From positions 1-64,000 of the forward strand of contig CAZHUO010000003.1 in NCBI GenBank assembly GCA_964535715.1: a stretch of 64,000 nt of DNA. Direction: 5' to 3'. A program made the translations under genes and the position numbers. Below, one piece after another: positions 16,180 to 25,438 of this stretch; positions within the stretch are counted from its first letter, which is position 1; the number at the start of each line of letters is the position of its first letter. The DNA comes from CAZCCC01 sp964535715. GTDB taxonomy: Bacteria; Patescibacteriota; Patescibacteriia; Buchananbacterales; UBA6539. Below the pieces are notes generated by a model. That model saw only the letters and a program-made list of their open reading frames with translations. It did no database searches and was not told the DNA's origin.

Positions 16180-17454
16180 TTAGCTGAATATTTTTTTAAA
16201 TTCTTCCAAGACAACATTTTTATCATTCCAATTAATCTTTTTTCCATCAGCCAGGCACATTGAATTTTCCGATCCTTTACCGGTGATTATTACCACATCA
16301 TCTTTATTGGCAGATTTTAGAGCCTCTGCTATTGCTTTTCTTCGATCAATCATTTTTTTGGCTGAAGTATTATTTTTGGCTATTTCGTTAATTATTGCCA
16401 TCGGATCTTCATCGTAGGGGTCTTCATTTGTAATAATTGTTTGATCGCAATATTTTGAAGCCAGTTTGCCTAAAATCGGCCTTTTCCATTTATCTCTGCC
16501 GCCGCCGCAAGACCCTAAAACACATATTAATTTGTTTTTTTGGCTTTCGGTTTTTAGCGTTTGATATGCCTTTTCCAATGAATCGGGGGTAACGGCATAA
16601 TCAACAAATACTTTATAAGGTGCGGAAATTATTTGTTCCATCCTGCCGGGCATTATTTTTATTTTATTTAAGGCATTTTTACAAACATTTAAACTGATAT
16701 TTTGTGAAAGCCCCAAGGATACAGCCGCCAGCGCATTGTAGATATTGAATTTGCCCAAAAGATTAAGGCGAAACTTAACACCATCTAAATAAAAGACGGA
16801 ACCGTCTTTCAAGCATTGATAATCTTTTGTGGCAATTTTCTTTATGTCAAGAAATTTATTTGTATTTTTAAGTTTTAGACTGTATAAGTATTTTTTCTCC
16901 GACTTAAAATTAAGGAAGTATTCAAAATTATCATCATCAGAATTAATTATATGAATATTTTTATTAAGCCTGAAAAGTTCACCTTTTGACTTAAGATAAT
17001 TTTCAAAACCGCCGTGTGCTTCCAAGTGTTCCGGTGTAACATTGGTAATTATAACTGCTTCAAAATCAATAAACCTATGACGATGTTGCTTTATGCCTTC
17101 TGAGCTTACTTCAACTACGACATATTGGCAATTTTTTGAAACAGCTTGCCGTAATAATTTTTGCAAAGAAAATCTGCCCGGCATTGTCATTCTTGAATCG
17201 TTAGGCCAGCTTTTTTCTCTTATTTGAAAATAGACAGAAGACGAAACGGCAATTTCAAAGCCGGCTTCTTTTAGAATTTCCGAAATCATTCTGACTACGG
17301 TTGATTTTCCGTTTGTTCCGGTTACACCGATAACTTTTATTTTTTTGGAAGGATATCTGTAAATCATGCAAGCCAAAAAAGCCATGCATAAATGGTAAAA
17401 ACTAAACGCTGATTTTGGCAGAATTTTTTTAAAAATTGATTTAATATTTTGCAT
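16180..17454 (-). CDS. murE: MurE-like Mur ligase (UDP-MurNAc-tripeptide synthetase family)
   Basis: A 424-residue Mur ligase. The P-loop GVTGTNGKST is at 43-52, the central domain has VVVEVSSEG and ITNVTPEHLEAHGGFENY, and the C-terminal domain has VFVDYAVTPDSLEKAYQ and LGSCGGGRDKWKRPILG, all in MurE order. It is shorter than typical MurE (about 490) because the N-terminal UMP-binding domain is nearly missing. The DNPR motif that recognises meso-DAP is absent; TNEDPYDEDP is at that place. Family members add an amino acid to UDP-MurNAc-dipeptide in the cytoplasm; the one added here is uncertain. Divergent from the C45-like gene, with which it shares a 161-bp spacer. Confidence 0.8.
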   Translation of the reverse strand: MQNIKSIFKKILPKSAFSFYHLCMAFLACMIYRYPSKKIKVIGVTGTNGKSTVVRMISEILKEAGFEIAVSSSVYFQIREKSWPNDSRMTMPGRFSLQKLLRQAVSKNCQYVVVEVSSEGIKQHRHRFIDFEAVIITNVTPEHLEAHGGFENYLKSKGELFRLNKNIHIINSDDDNFEYFLNFKSEKKYLYSLKLKNTNKFLDIKKIATKDYQCLKDGSVFYLDGVKFRLNLLGKFNIYNALAAVSLGLSQNISLNVCKNALNKIKIMPGRMEQIISAPYKVFVDYAVTPDSLEKAYQTLKTESQKNKLICVLGSCGGGRDKWKRPILGKLASKYCDQTIITNEDPYDEDPMAIINEIAKNNTSAKKMIDRRKAIAEALKSANKDDVVIITGKGSENSMCLADGKKINWNDKNVVLEEFKKIFS

Positions 17455-17573
17455 TTTGACTTTCTATTTATTTTGCCTATATAAATGATATAATAATATT
17501 GATTATTTTGCCAGCTTGAATTATAATTCGCGAAATTTGACGCCATTTGGCAGTTTATTTGTTTGTTATTTTC

Positions 17574-17582
17574 TGTTATAAT
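17574..17582 (+). promoter_or_regulatory. Extended -10 promoter P1 of the C45-like gene
   Basis: TGTTATAAT, 33 nt before the start codon at 17616. Confidence 0.5.
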
Positions 17583-17601
17583 TATTTTTAGATTAAGTAA
17601 T

Positions 17602-17610
17602 TGATATAAT
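17602..17610 (+). promoter_or_regulatory. Extended -10 promoter P2, leaderless arrangement
   Basis: TGATATAAT ends 5 nt before the ATG at 17616. Transcription from here would begin at the start codon itself. Confidence 0.5.
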
Positions 17611-17615
17611 ATTAC

Positions 17616-18632
17616 ATGAATAACATTCCCTATATAAAAATTACTGCCAAAGATAATTATGACCTTGGCTTTAAATTGGGAAAAAGATTGCATGGCAATA
17701 TAAAAGATCGTATAACGGCAAACAAACGCCTTTATAAAAAAATGGGGGCAAAGAGTTTTTCTAAGTTGATTGAAATGTCTTTAAAATTTTTGCCGGCAGT
17801 AGAAGAGAATTTTCCGCATTTTTTATCTGAAGTCAAGGGTTTAAGTTCAGGATCCAAGGTTAAGTTTGAGGATCTAATGGTCTTAATATGCGAGGAAGAG
17901 GTGCTGGGACTAAAAATACCAAAGTGCACCAATGTAGCCGTTAAAAACAGCAATGAAGTTTTGATTGGACATAACGAGGACTGGCTTCATGCATATAAAA
18001 ATAACGGACTTTATATTTTAAATTGCCGAATAAAAAACCGTCATTCCCTAAGCTTGAATTATATGGGAACTTTAGCCGGTTCCAGCTGCGGTTTAAACGA
18101 CAGCGGTTTGTGCTTTACCGCCAATTCGTTAAGCCCAACCAGATTCCGCTACGGCGTCCCGATAAAATTTCAGTTCCGGGCGATTTTGGATTGCAAGACC
18201 GTCAAACAAGCAATTTATTCGGATATTAAAGAAAGCAGCATCTGCGGCAATACCATTTATGGCTGGAGAAATTCACGAATTTTGGATGTTGAAGACCATT
18301 TCGGCCATCATGATTTTTTTCAAAGCGAAAAATTTTTGATTCATACAAACCATCCGTTACAAAAAGAAGACAGAAACAGAATAAACACAAAAAAAGAGTC
18401 AATAGACAGATATAATAGGGCGCTGGAAATATTAAATCAGGTAAAGAAATATGATTTGCCGCTGCTGAAGAAAATATTGGTTGATCATGAGGCCGGAATT
18501 TGCAGTCATCGCGAAAAAAATACTTTTTGGGGCTCTACTATTGCGTCCGTAATTATGAATCCGAAAAAAAAATGGATGGAAGTTTGCTGGTCTAATCCTT
18601 GCAAGAACGAATACTTAAGGCATTATCTTTAA
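17616..18632 (+). CDS. C45/AAT-family Ntn hydrolase (acyltransferase-like)
   Basis: A 338-residue protein matching the acyl-CoA:6-APA acyltransferase (peptidase C45) family. Key features: a 100-residue pro-region ending at IPKCTNVAV with the expected autocatalytic nucleophile Cys104, then GHNEDW (119-124), NYMGTLAGSSCGLNDSGL and the late FWGSTIASVIMNP strand. The family makes or breaks amide bonds with acyl or aminoacyl groups after self-cleavage at the Cys. No signal peptide is seen, so it should work in the cytoplasm. It is the first gene rightward in the Mur-ligase/ATP-grasp cluster and could hydrolyse or trim the product or transfer an acyl group. Confidence 0.8.
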   Translation: MNNIPYIKITAKDNYDLGFKLGKRLHGNIKDRITANKRLYKKMGAKSFSKLIEMSLKFLPAVEENFPHFLSEVKGLSSGSKVKFEDLMVLICEEEVLGLKIPKCTNVAVKNSNEVLIGHNEDWLHAYKNNGLYILNCRIKNRHSLSLNYMGTLAGSSCGLNDSGLCFTANSLSPTRFRYGVPIKFQFRAILDCKTVKQAIYSDIKESSICGNTIYGWRNSRILDVEDHFGHHDFFQSEKFLIHTNHPLQKEDRNRINTKKESIDRYNRALEILNQVKKYDLPLLKKILVDHEAGICSHREKNTFWGSTIASVIMNPKKKWMEVCWSNPCKNEYLRHYL

Positions 18633-18668
18633 ATATTTTTAAATTAATATATCAAATTTATTTGTTTT

Positions 18669-18689
18669 GGCTCAAATTGAGTTTTTTTT
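18669..18689 (+). terminator. Weak intrinsic terminator
   Basis: CTCA/TGAG short stem followed by eight T. Short stem, so only moderate support. Confidence 0.4.
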
Positions 18690-18690
18690 G

Positions 18691-18719
18691 TTGACTTTTT
18701 TGATTATTTATCAGATAAT
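18691..18719 (+). promoter_or_regulatory. Sigma-70-type promoter of the ligase operon
   Basis: TTGACT, 17-nt spacer, GATAAT, ending 55 nt before the ATG at 18775. It can drive the run of genes to 25258. Confidence 0.65.
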
Positions 18720-18774
18720 TAATAATGTTGCCATTATTTTTTTGGCCAAATAAATTTAAGATTAAAAGATAAAA

Positions 18775-20139
18775 ATGAATAATTTTTTAAATATATTCAG
18801 TCAACAAAATCGAAACGGTTTCAGTTTTGATGTTTTGGGTAAAAAATATTTTGTCACTTATCCGCCAAAAGTATTTTCAGCTTTAAGTTATGAATCTAGA
18901 CAGGTTCTGCTTGAAAATTTTGTTTATTGCCGCACCAAGCCGCTTTGTTTAATAACAAAAAAGAATTTATTCTACCAAAATCAAAAACCGATATTAAAAA
19001 ATTTTGTCGATTATGGTATACTTAAAGACTTACCCAGGGTGGCATTTTTTGAAAAATCGCCGTTAAAGAAATTTTCCGATTCGTTTAAAACAAAAAAAAA
19101 TTCAGAATATTTTGTAAAAAAAGAGAAAAAAATTCAGAATATGGATTGCTGGGAATCTGATGACAAAAGGGCGATTTTGGCATTATCTTTTGGCAAAGAC
19201 AGCTTGCTTTCGTACGGCATTGCCAAAGAACTCGGACTTAAATTGGATTTGGTTTATGTAGCGGATAAGAATTCTTTGTCGGATCGGGAAGAAGTTTTTA
19301 AAAAGCGGATTATAAAAGACTTTGTAAAAAATGAAAAGGTAAAGATAAATTATCTGTTTGACAGCGCCGACAGCATTTTTTTGGAAAATATTTTTGAAAA
19401 AAAAATTGAGGAATTTGAAAATACCAACGGAATGCTGGCATTCTCCCTGGAACTAATTCCTTTTTCCAAATATTTCAAAGCAAAATATCTGATTTTCGGC
19501 AATGAGGCGAATTTTTCCGATTATTTTGAAAAGGATGGCAAAAAAGCCTATCCGTCATTTGATCAAAGTGTTTTTTATTCCGAAAAAGAAAATCAGTATC
19601 TTGATAAGATGACAAAAGGAAGCGTTTCGGCCGTAAGTTTAGTTGAACCGATATACAATATTGTTGAAATGTCCATATTGGTTAACCGCTACCAAAATCT
19701 TTTGTCTTATATGATGTCTTGCTCGCCTAAAAAAAATGATCCGGAAAAATGGTGTTACCATTGTCCAATGTGTGCAAAAGCTTTTTTATATCTTGTTGCT
19801 GTTGGAGGAAAACCTTGCCAAATCGGCTTTAATAAAGATTTTTTTCAAATTAAATTTAAAAATTTATATCCGCTATTTAATGTTGGAGTTAACCGGGCTT
19901 ATGAAAAGCCTTTAGCCGTCAGAGACGAACAACTTTTAGCTTTTCTTCTTACTTATCGGCGCGGCATTAAAGGAGAGTTAATTAACTTATTCGCTAAAAA
20001 GTATTTAAAAGAAGCTGAAAAACGGGAAGTAGGCTTGAGAAAAAAGTTTTTAAGTATAAATAAAATTGTAACAATTCCGGCTGAGATAAAAAACAACGTA
20101 ATTAATATTTACAAGAAAGAAATAAAAAAAATAATATGA
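18775..20139 (+). CDS. PP-loop ATPase, MurL-like
   Basis: A 454-residue protein with a PP-loop (LALSFGKDSLLS, SFGKDS at 138-143) and a late cysteine motif CYHCPMCAKAFL (Cys327, 330, 333). PP-loop enzymes cleave ATP to AMP and PPi to adenylate a substrate. The GKDS loop plus a downstream CxxCPxC...FL motif and total length near 450 match what I recall of MurL, which epimerises the L-Glu of UDP-MurNAc-L-Ala-L-Glu to D-Glu; this identification is by motif memory only. A D-amino-acid-forming step would fit next to a Mur ligase and a Ddl-like ATP-grasp. It overlaps the next start by 4 nt. Confidence 0.65.
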   Translation: MNNFLNIFSQQNRNGFSFDVLGKKYFVTYPPKVFSALSYESRQVLLENFVYCRTKPLCLITKKNLFYQNQKPILKNFVDYGILKDLPRVAFFEKSPLKKFSDSFKTKKNSEYFVKKEKKIQNMDCWESDDKRAILALSFGKDSLLSYGIAKELGLKLDLVYVADKNSLSDREEVFKKRIIKDFVKNEKVKINYLFDSADSIFLENIFEKKIEEFENTNGMLAFSLELIPFSKYFKAKYLIFGNEANFSDYFEKDGKKAYPSFDQSVFYSEKENQYLDKMTKGSVSAVSLVEPIYNIVEMSILVNRYQNLLSYMMSCSPKKNDPEKWCYHCPMCAKAFLYLVAVGGKPCQIGFNKDFFQIKFKNLYPLFNVGVNRAYEKPLAVRDEQLLAFLLTYRRGIKGELINLFAKKYLKEAEKREVGLRKKFLSINKIVTIPAEIKNNVINIYKKEIKKII

Positions 20140-22559
20140 AAGTAGAAAACAGGCTTGAAGGAGGGGTAATTTTATTGGTTAACACCGGTTCAATCAAAAA
20201 ACGTTTTATTTTGCAGAAGCTTAAAAAAATGGGATTGATTTTGGTTTGTTTGAATAAAGAAAAAAATTGGGCCCAGTCTTATATTGATTATTGGATTTTA
20301 GCCGATAATGCAAATCATAGTGAATCAATTGCCGCGGTTAAGGAATTTATTTTAAATAACCCGAATATAAAAATTGGCGGAGCGTTGACTTTTTGGGAAG
20401 ATGATGTGCTTTTAACATCTAAAATAATAGATAAGCTGAATTTTATCGGCACACCTTATAATGTCGCCAAAAAAATAAGAAATAAATTTTTATTCAGGGA
20501 TTTTTGTGAAAAAAACGGTTTGCCCGCTCCAAAGCATTCTTTGATTAAATCGGCAAACGACATTGAGAATTTATCCGATAAATTAAGTTTTCCTTTGGTT
20601 ATTAAGCCGGTCTTTGGCGCAAGTAGCGCGTATGTCATAAAAGTTGATAACAAAGAAGAATTGGCAAATACTTACAGTTACATTAAAAAGAATATATCAA
20701 CAAACATAGAAAGTTCCTTAAGCGATGGTTTGGAAATATTCATTGAAGAATATATAGTGGGCGACGAGGTTGATATCGATATAATACTGCAAAACGGAAA
20801 AATTAAATTTTATTCAATATCTGACAATTATCAGACGAAGGAGCCGTTCTTTGTTGAAACCGGACAATCAATTCCCTCGGGCCTTTCCGACAAAGTTAAA
20901 AGTGATCTTGTTGATGTTGCTGAAGAAATTTTGGAAAAACTCGGTGTTCAAAATGGGGTTATTCATTTTGAGTCGAAATCAACTCCGACCGGACCGGTGC
21001 CGATTGAGATTAATTTAAGAATGGGCGGCGATGAAGTTCATTCTTTCGTCAAAGGCGCTTGGGGCGTTGATTTGATTGAAAATGCCGCTAAAATTGCTTT
21101 GGGAATATATATACCAAAAATTCAAAAACCAAGTACGCCCAAAAAATATATTACCGGAGTTTATTTTTTGCCGGAATATTCGGGCATTGTGTCAAAGCTT
21201 AATTTTAATAATGAGTTAACCAAAAAAAGTTATTTAGAAGAAGTTCATTTTTTTAAAAAAATTGGCGATCCGGTTTTAGTTCCGCCAGAAGGTTATGAAT
21301 ATTTGGGCTGGATTACGGTATCCGGTTTTAGCATGCTTGATGCCCAAGACAATCTTAAGGAGGCGTTAAAACATATTGACTTCAAAATTGCAAAGTTTGC
21401 TCCGGAATCATCAATCGGAAAGACCTCAAGAAAAAATAGTTTTTCTCATGCCTCATTAAATACGAATTTGTTGATTCATGCGGCTAAAATTGAAAAATTA
21501 AGAAAAATCACTCCAAAAGAGCAAAGAAGCTTGCATATTGGCATTGCCTGTAATATTTTTGACGACGGTGACGTCGCGATTGAAAATGAATTAATGACCA
21601 TAGGAAAAAATATTGAAGAAACCCTAAAGGAGCGAGGCTATAAAATTACATTTTTTAATTTTAACGATATTAATAATGTTTTTCAGCAATTGAAATCAAG
21701 TGATGTTGATTTGGTTTTTAATGTTTGTGAAAGAATAAATAATTCAAGTTTGTTAGAGCCTCATGCCGCATCGCTTCTTGATATTTTGCAAATTCCTTAT
21801 ACCGGATCAAATCCTTCGACGCTAAGCCTGTGTATTGATAAATTAAGAGTAAAAAAACTTTTAACTCATCACAAAATTCCCACTCCTCGCTGGGATTACG
21901 CTTACGCGATGGATGAAGATATTGATGAGAGCCTCCAATATCCTTTGATTGTTAAGCCGGCAAATACCGATAATTCCATCGGCGTAACAAATGAATCGGT
22001 TGTGACAAATAAGGAAGATTTGCAGAAGCAGTTAAAAAAAGTAATTGTTGAAATCGGAAGTCCGGCTTTAATTGAAGAATATATTGAAGGCGATGAATAT
22101 GACGTTTCAATTGTCGGAAGCGAGGATGACGACTTAAGAGTATTGCCTCTTTCTCGTTCAATTTTTTCCAATATGTCGCAAGGCAGCTGGCATATTTATA
22201 CCCACGAAATGAAATTCTCAGATAAAACAATCGATCAATTCGGGGTGTTGGTTCAGCGGCCGCCGAAAAATATCAGCAAGCGCTTAAGTTCGCTTCTGAC
22301 TGAAATTGCCCTTGATACTTACAATATTTTAGACTGTCACGACTATGGACGAGTTGAAATTAGGGTTGATAAGTATGACAATCCGTATGTTTTAGAATTA
22401 AATCCGAATCCATCCATTAATGTCGGAGACTGCCTGCCGGAAGTCGCCAAGCTGACCGGAATGGATTATGGTGATTTTTTGGAAGACATTATCAATATGG
22501 CAATAAGGCGATACCGCAATCGTCCGCCTTATTACCATCTACAAACTACGCCTATTTAA
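20136..22559 (+). CDS. Tandem ATP-grasp ligase: amino-acid-ligase half plus Ddl-like half
   Basis: An 807-residue fusion of two complete ATP-grasp enzymes. N half (about 1-440): GTPYNVAKKIRNKFLFRDF, LVIKPVFGASSAYV, EEYIVGDEVDIDI and PIEINLRMGGD, the pattern of L-amino-acid ligases and carbamoyl-phosphate-synthase-like enzymes. C half (about 480-807): IGIACNIFDDGDV, VFNVCE, YTGSNPSTLSLCIDK, LIVKPANTDNSIGV, EEYIEGDEYDVSI and ELNPNPSINVGD, the D-alanine:D-alanine ligase pattern. Each half should activate a carboxylate as acyl phosphate and join it to an amine, so one chain could form two successive peptide bonds. Overlaps the PP-loop gene by 4 nt and is 4 nt before the next ATP-grasp gene. Confidence 0.85.
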   Translation: MKVENRLEGGVILLVNTGSIKKRFILQKLKKMGLILVCLNKEKNWAQSYIDYWILADNANHSESIAAVKEFILNNPNIKIGGALTFWEDDVLLTSKIIDKLNFIGTPYNVAKKIRNKFLFRDFCEKNGLPAPKHSLIKSANDIENLSDKLSFPLVIKPVFGASSAYVIKVDNKEELANTYSYIKKNISTNIESSLSDGLEIFIEEYIVGDEVDIDIILQNGKIKFYSISDNYQTKEPFFVETGQSIPSGLSDKVKSDLVDVAEEILEKLGVQNGVIHFESKSTPTGPVPIEINLRMGGDEVHSFVKGAWGVDLIENAAKIALGIYIPKIQKPSTPKKYITGVYFLPEYSGIVSKLNFNNELTKKSYLEEVHFFKKIGDPVLVPPEGYEYLGWITVSGFSMLDAQDNLKEALKHIDFKIAKFAPESSIGKTSRKNSFSHASLNTNLLIHAAKIEKLRKITPKEQRSLHIGIACNIFDDGDVAIENELMTIGKNIEETLKERGYKITFFNFNDINNVFQQLKSSDVDLVFNVCERINNSSLLEPHAASLLDILQIPYTGSNPSTLSLCIDKLRVKKLLTHHKIPTPRWDYAYAMDEDIDESLQYPLIVKPANTDNSIGVTNESVVTNKEDLQKQLKKVIVEIGSPALIEEYIEGDEYDVSIVGSEDDDLRVLPLSRSIFSNMSQGSWHIYTHEMKFSDKTIDQFGVLVQRPPKNISKRLSSLLTEIALDTYNILDCHDYGRVEIRVDKYDNPYVLELNPNPSINVGDCLPEVAKLTGMDYGDFLEDIINMAIRRYRNRPPYYHLQTTPI

Positions 22560-22563
22560 ATTT

Positions 22564-23904
22564 ATGGCTGAAAATAAAAAAATGGCAAAAATCGGCTTGA
22601 TGACCGGTGCAGTCGATAGCCTGATTTTTGCTTCGAAATGGACCAAAAATGAAAATCAAGTTGTTTTTTTTGTGCCTGAAAGAACCAATGAGGAAAAATG
22701 GGCAAAAAGTTTTTTGCCGGCGGAAAACGTGGCGACTTATAATAAAGACAAGAAACTTTCAATGGCAATTTTGGATTTTGAAGGCATCATTAAAAATTCC
22801 GATATTACCAAACGATTAAGAAATTTAGGCGTTAAATACTTCATACTCCATCACAGCGTAAGCGGTTTTCTAAATGACTGGCAGAAAAAATCAAAAATTA
22901 AACTGATTGCCTCCGATTTCAAATGGCATAAGCTTGAGGACAAGATTTTTTTTGACCGATTTTTAAATAAGCATAATTTGCCCAAGCCGCAAAGCGAAAT
23001 TTATTTTTGGGGCAAAAAAAATATTAAAATTAAAGGCAAGCTGGTTTTACAGGATCCTCTTTCTGAGGGCGGGGAGGGCACTTATTTTATCGACCAGGCT
23101 TTAGATATTGAAAATTTTTTTGAAAAAACAAAATTAAGCAGGCAAAAAAAATATTTACTCAGAAAATATGCCGATGGAAGTTCTTTTGGAGTCACTATTT
23201 TTGTTTCATCGGGCCCGATTGCCGTTTCGGCCATAAGAAGCCAGTGCTATGAAAAAACCAATAAATCAAATCGGCGCCGTTTTTTGGGGGTTCAGTGGAT
23301 TTCGGCTAAATCAATCAGTCAAAAAATCAAAGCCGATCTTAATAAGGTTTTCTTTTCTTTGGGCGAGTCATTGAAAAAATCGGGATTTTTCGGTTATGCC
23401 AGCATCGATTTTATTATCGGAGAAGACAACAAAATATATATTATTGAATGCAATCCCAGATTTTCCGCTTCTACTGCCCAGCTTTTGCAATTTCCTCAGA
23501 CAATCGGCGGCTTGAATACGGCCAATTTATACTTTGATTATTTTTTTGGTAAGAGAAAAATATTTTCCAAAGGCAAATATTCCGGCTTGCAGAATTCTAA
23601 ATTTAAGGGATCGATTTTACATATTGAAACTCCTGACTATAAAAAAAATTATCCGATAATCAGGCAATATAAAAATGGCATCTATCAGCTTAACAAGGGT
23701 AAAATTTCATTTTTAACGCCGGATATTACCAAACTTGACGGTAAAGGCGATAAATTCATTTATTATTCTGATGCCGAGAAAGGGGAAAAGATTGAAAATA
23801 GTACCGTTATTGGGCTTGTCATATCAAATTTTCCGTTATACAGTAATAGTGGGGAAATAAATAATAACGGAATTTGTATTTTAAAAAAATTTAAATTAAT
23901 TTGA
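22564..23904 (+). CDS. ATP-grasp ligase, divergent
   Basis: A 446-residue third ATP-grasp protein. Recognisable pieces are the pre-ATP region (KLEDKIFFDRFLNKHNLPKP), the flexible loop QDPLSEGGEGTYFI, the strand GVTIFVSSG and the metal-binding end GYASIDFIIGEDNKIYIIEC followed by NPRFSAST. The C-terminal 120 residues form an extra domain with no motif I recognise. The arrangement resembles ligases that add an amino acid to a peptide or carrier. No carrier protein is encoded nearby. Same operon as its neighbours. Confidence 0.8.
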   Translation: MAENKKMAKIGLMTGAVDSLIFASKWTKNENQVVFFVPERTNEEKWAKSFLPAENVATYNKDKKLSMAILDFEGIIKNSDITKRLRNLGVKYFILHHSVSGFLNDWQKKSKIKLIASDFKWHKLEDKIFFDRFLNKHNLPKPQSEIYFWGKKNIKIKGKLVLQDPLSEGGEGTYFIDQALDIENFFEKTKLSRQKKYLLRKYADGSSFGVTIFVSSGPIAVSAIRSQCYEKTNKSNRRRFLGVQWISAKSISQKIKADLNKVFFSLGESLKKSGFFGYASIDFIIGEDNKIYIIECNPRFSASTAQLLQFPQTIGGLNTANLYFDYFFGKRKIFSKGKYSGLQNSKFKGSILHIETPDYKKNYPIIRQYKNGIYQLNKGKISFLTPDITKLDGKGDKFIYYSDAEKGEKIENSTVIGLVISNFPLYSNSGEINNNGICILKKFKLI

Positions 23905-23935
23905 ATCTTATTTTGAATAAGTATTGATAAAATTT

Positions 23936-25258
23936 ATGAAAAATATAAATTCATCAGCTGACAAAAAATTGATCCTGAAGCTATTGGCTGAAAAGTCAAG
24001 CGATAAAAAAGGCAATTTAACCGAAGTTGTCAATGAAACTTTGCAAAAGCGTAAAGCGATTTTGGCAATGGCCAAAAAGCATCCGACGCCTTTTTATTTG
24101 TTTGACCAAAATGCGCTTGATAAAAGAATCCGAGAATTTTCTGAAACTTTTAACCGTTATATTCCCAGTTTGGATATTTTTTATGCCATGAAATCAAACA
24201 GCCACCATTATTTGGTTAAAACGATGGTTAAACATGGATTAGGAATTGATGTTTCATCTGGCCGGGAATTATCGCTTGCGCTAGAAAATAAGGCAAAAAA
24301 AATTATTTTCAGCGGCCCGGGCAAAACCGAGGCGGAATTGAATTTGGCCATAGATAATAGCCAGAAAGTGACAATAAACATGGATAGTTTCGGCGAGCTG
24401 AAAAGGCTGGGAAATTTATTAAAAAGAAGGAATAAAAAAATAAAAGCCGGAATAAGGATTTATACGAAATATCATGGCAGCTGGAATAAGTTTGGAATCA
24501 ATATTGAATCTTTGGCGGATTATTTCAGAGAAGCGAAAAAATACAAAAATATTGATCTTTGCGGAATCCAATGCCATATGAGCTGGAGTAAAGACGAAAG
24601 CTCATATAAAAAGATGCTTTTGGAAATTGCCAATTTTTTAAAAAAAGATTTTACGGCCAAAGAGCGGGAAGCCGTTAAATTCATTGATTTCGGCGGCGGC
24701 TATGAAAATAACATGCTGGACGGCTATTATCCCTGGCTTATCCCAAAAAATGAAATTCTGAAAATTGCCGGCGATTATTTTGACAAAAAAATAAATTTTT
24801 CGGATAAATATTATTTAACCGAATCGGCCAGCTTGGAAAAATACGCCAAAGCAATCGGCTCAACGATAAAAAATGAATTGAAAGTTTTGGTTGATTGTGA
24901 TTATTATTGTGAACCCGGTCGGATACTTTCCGCCAAATCAATGATTTTAGTTTTTAGAATTGTTGATGTCAAATCAAAAGATTTGGTTATTTTGGACGGC
25001 GGCATAAATATGGTTGGTTCTGACGACTTTGACTATTTTTATATTCCGGCTGTTAATTTATCAAATTCGTCAAAAAAAGAAATAAAATGCCGTCTTTTTG
25101 GTCCGCTTTGCACTCCTTATGACTTTTGGACCCATTATTGCTATGCAAAAAAAATGGAAGAAGGGGATATTGTTGTTTTTCCTAATCAGGGAGCTTATTC
25201 TTATTCATTGGCCCAAAATTTCATCAAGCCGATACCGGATGTTCATATTCTAAAGTAA
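23936..25258 (+). CDS. PLP-dependent amino-acid decarboxylase (LysA/ODC fold)
   Basis: A 440-residue fold-type III decarboxylase. PLP lysine in FYAMKSNS, phosphate loop FIDFGGGYEN, CEPGR, and the catalytic Cys segment LFGPLCTPYDFW, in the order found in diaminopimelate and carboxynorspermidine decarboxylases. The N-terminal 40 residues are an unusual extension. Substrate could be meso-DAP, an ornithine-type or a peptidyl amino acid (as in BtrK-type pathways). I chose the ATG at 23936 rather than the TTG four codons upstream. 31 nt after the ATP-grasp gene. Confidence 0.85.
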   Translation: MKNINSSADKKLILKLLAEKSSDKKGNLTEVVNETLQKRKAILAMAKKHPTPFYLFDQNALDKRIREFSETFNRYIPSLDIFYAMKSNSHHYLVKTMVKHGLGIDVSSGRELSLALENKAKKIIFSGPGKTEAELNLAIDNSQKVTINMDSFGELKRLGNLLKRRNKKIKAGIRIYTKYHGSWNKFGINIESLADYFREAKKYKNIDLCGIQCHMSWSKDESSYKKMLLEIANFLKKDFTAKEREAVKFIDFGGGYENNMLDGYYPWLIPKNEILKIAGDYFDKKINFSDKYYLTESASLEKYAKAIGSTIKNELKVLVDCDYYCEPGRILSAKSMILVFRIVDVKSKDLVILDGGINMVGSDDFDYFYIPAVNLSNSSKKEIKCRLFGPLCTPYDFWTHYCYAKKMEEGDIVVFPNQGAYSYSLAQNFIKPIPDVHILK

Positions 25259-25270
25259 GATTTTTTTGGT

Positions 25271-25327
25271 TAAACATAAAATATAAAATAAATGTTAAAC
25301 TTAAATGTTTTATGTTGTATGTTTAAC
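25271..25327. repeat. Stuttering inverted repeat
   Basis: Imperfect arms built from TAAACATAAAATATAAAA and its inverse TTTTATGTTGTATGTTTA, directly after the decarboxylase gene. Confidence 0.6.
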
Positions 25328-25353
25328 GCTATGTGATAAAAATATTGCCGCAG

Positions 25354-25376
25354 ACAGGACAATTCCCTGTTTTTTA
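25354..25376 (+). terminator. Intrinsic terminator
   Basis: ACAGG/CCTGT stem, 7-nt loop, followed by TTTTT. Confidence 0.6.
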
Positions 25377-25393
25377 TTATTTCAATTTTGGAG

Positions 25394-25399
25394 TATAAT
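25394..25399 (+). promoter_or_regulatory. -10 box of the ABC transporter gene
   Basis: TATAAT, 39 nt before the ATG at 25439. Confidence 0.45.
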
Positions 25400-25438
25400 A
25401 ATCATATATTGGATTTTTAGCCGATAATTTTTAAAAAA

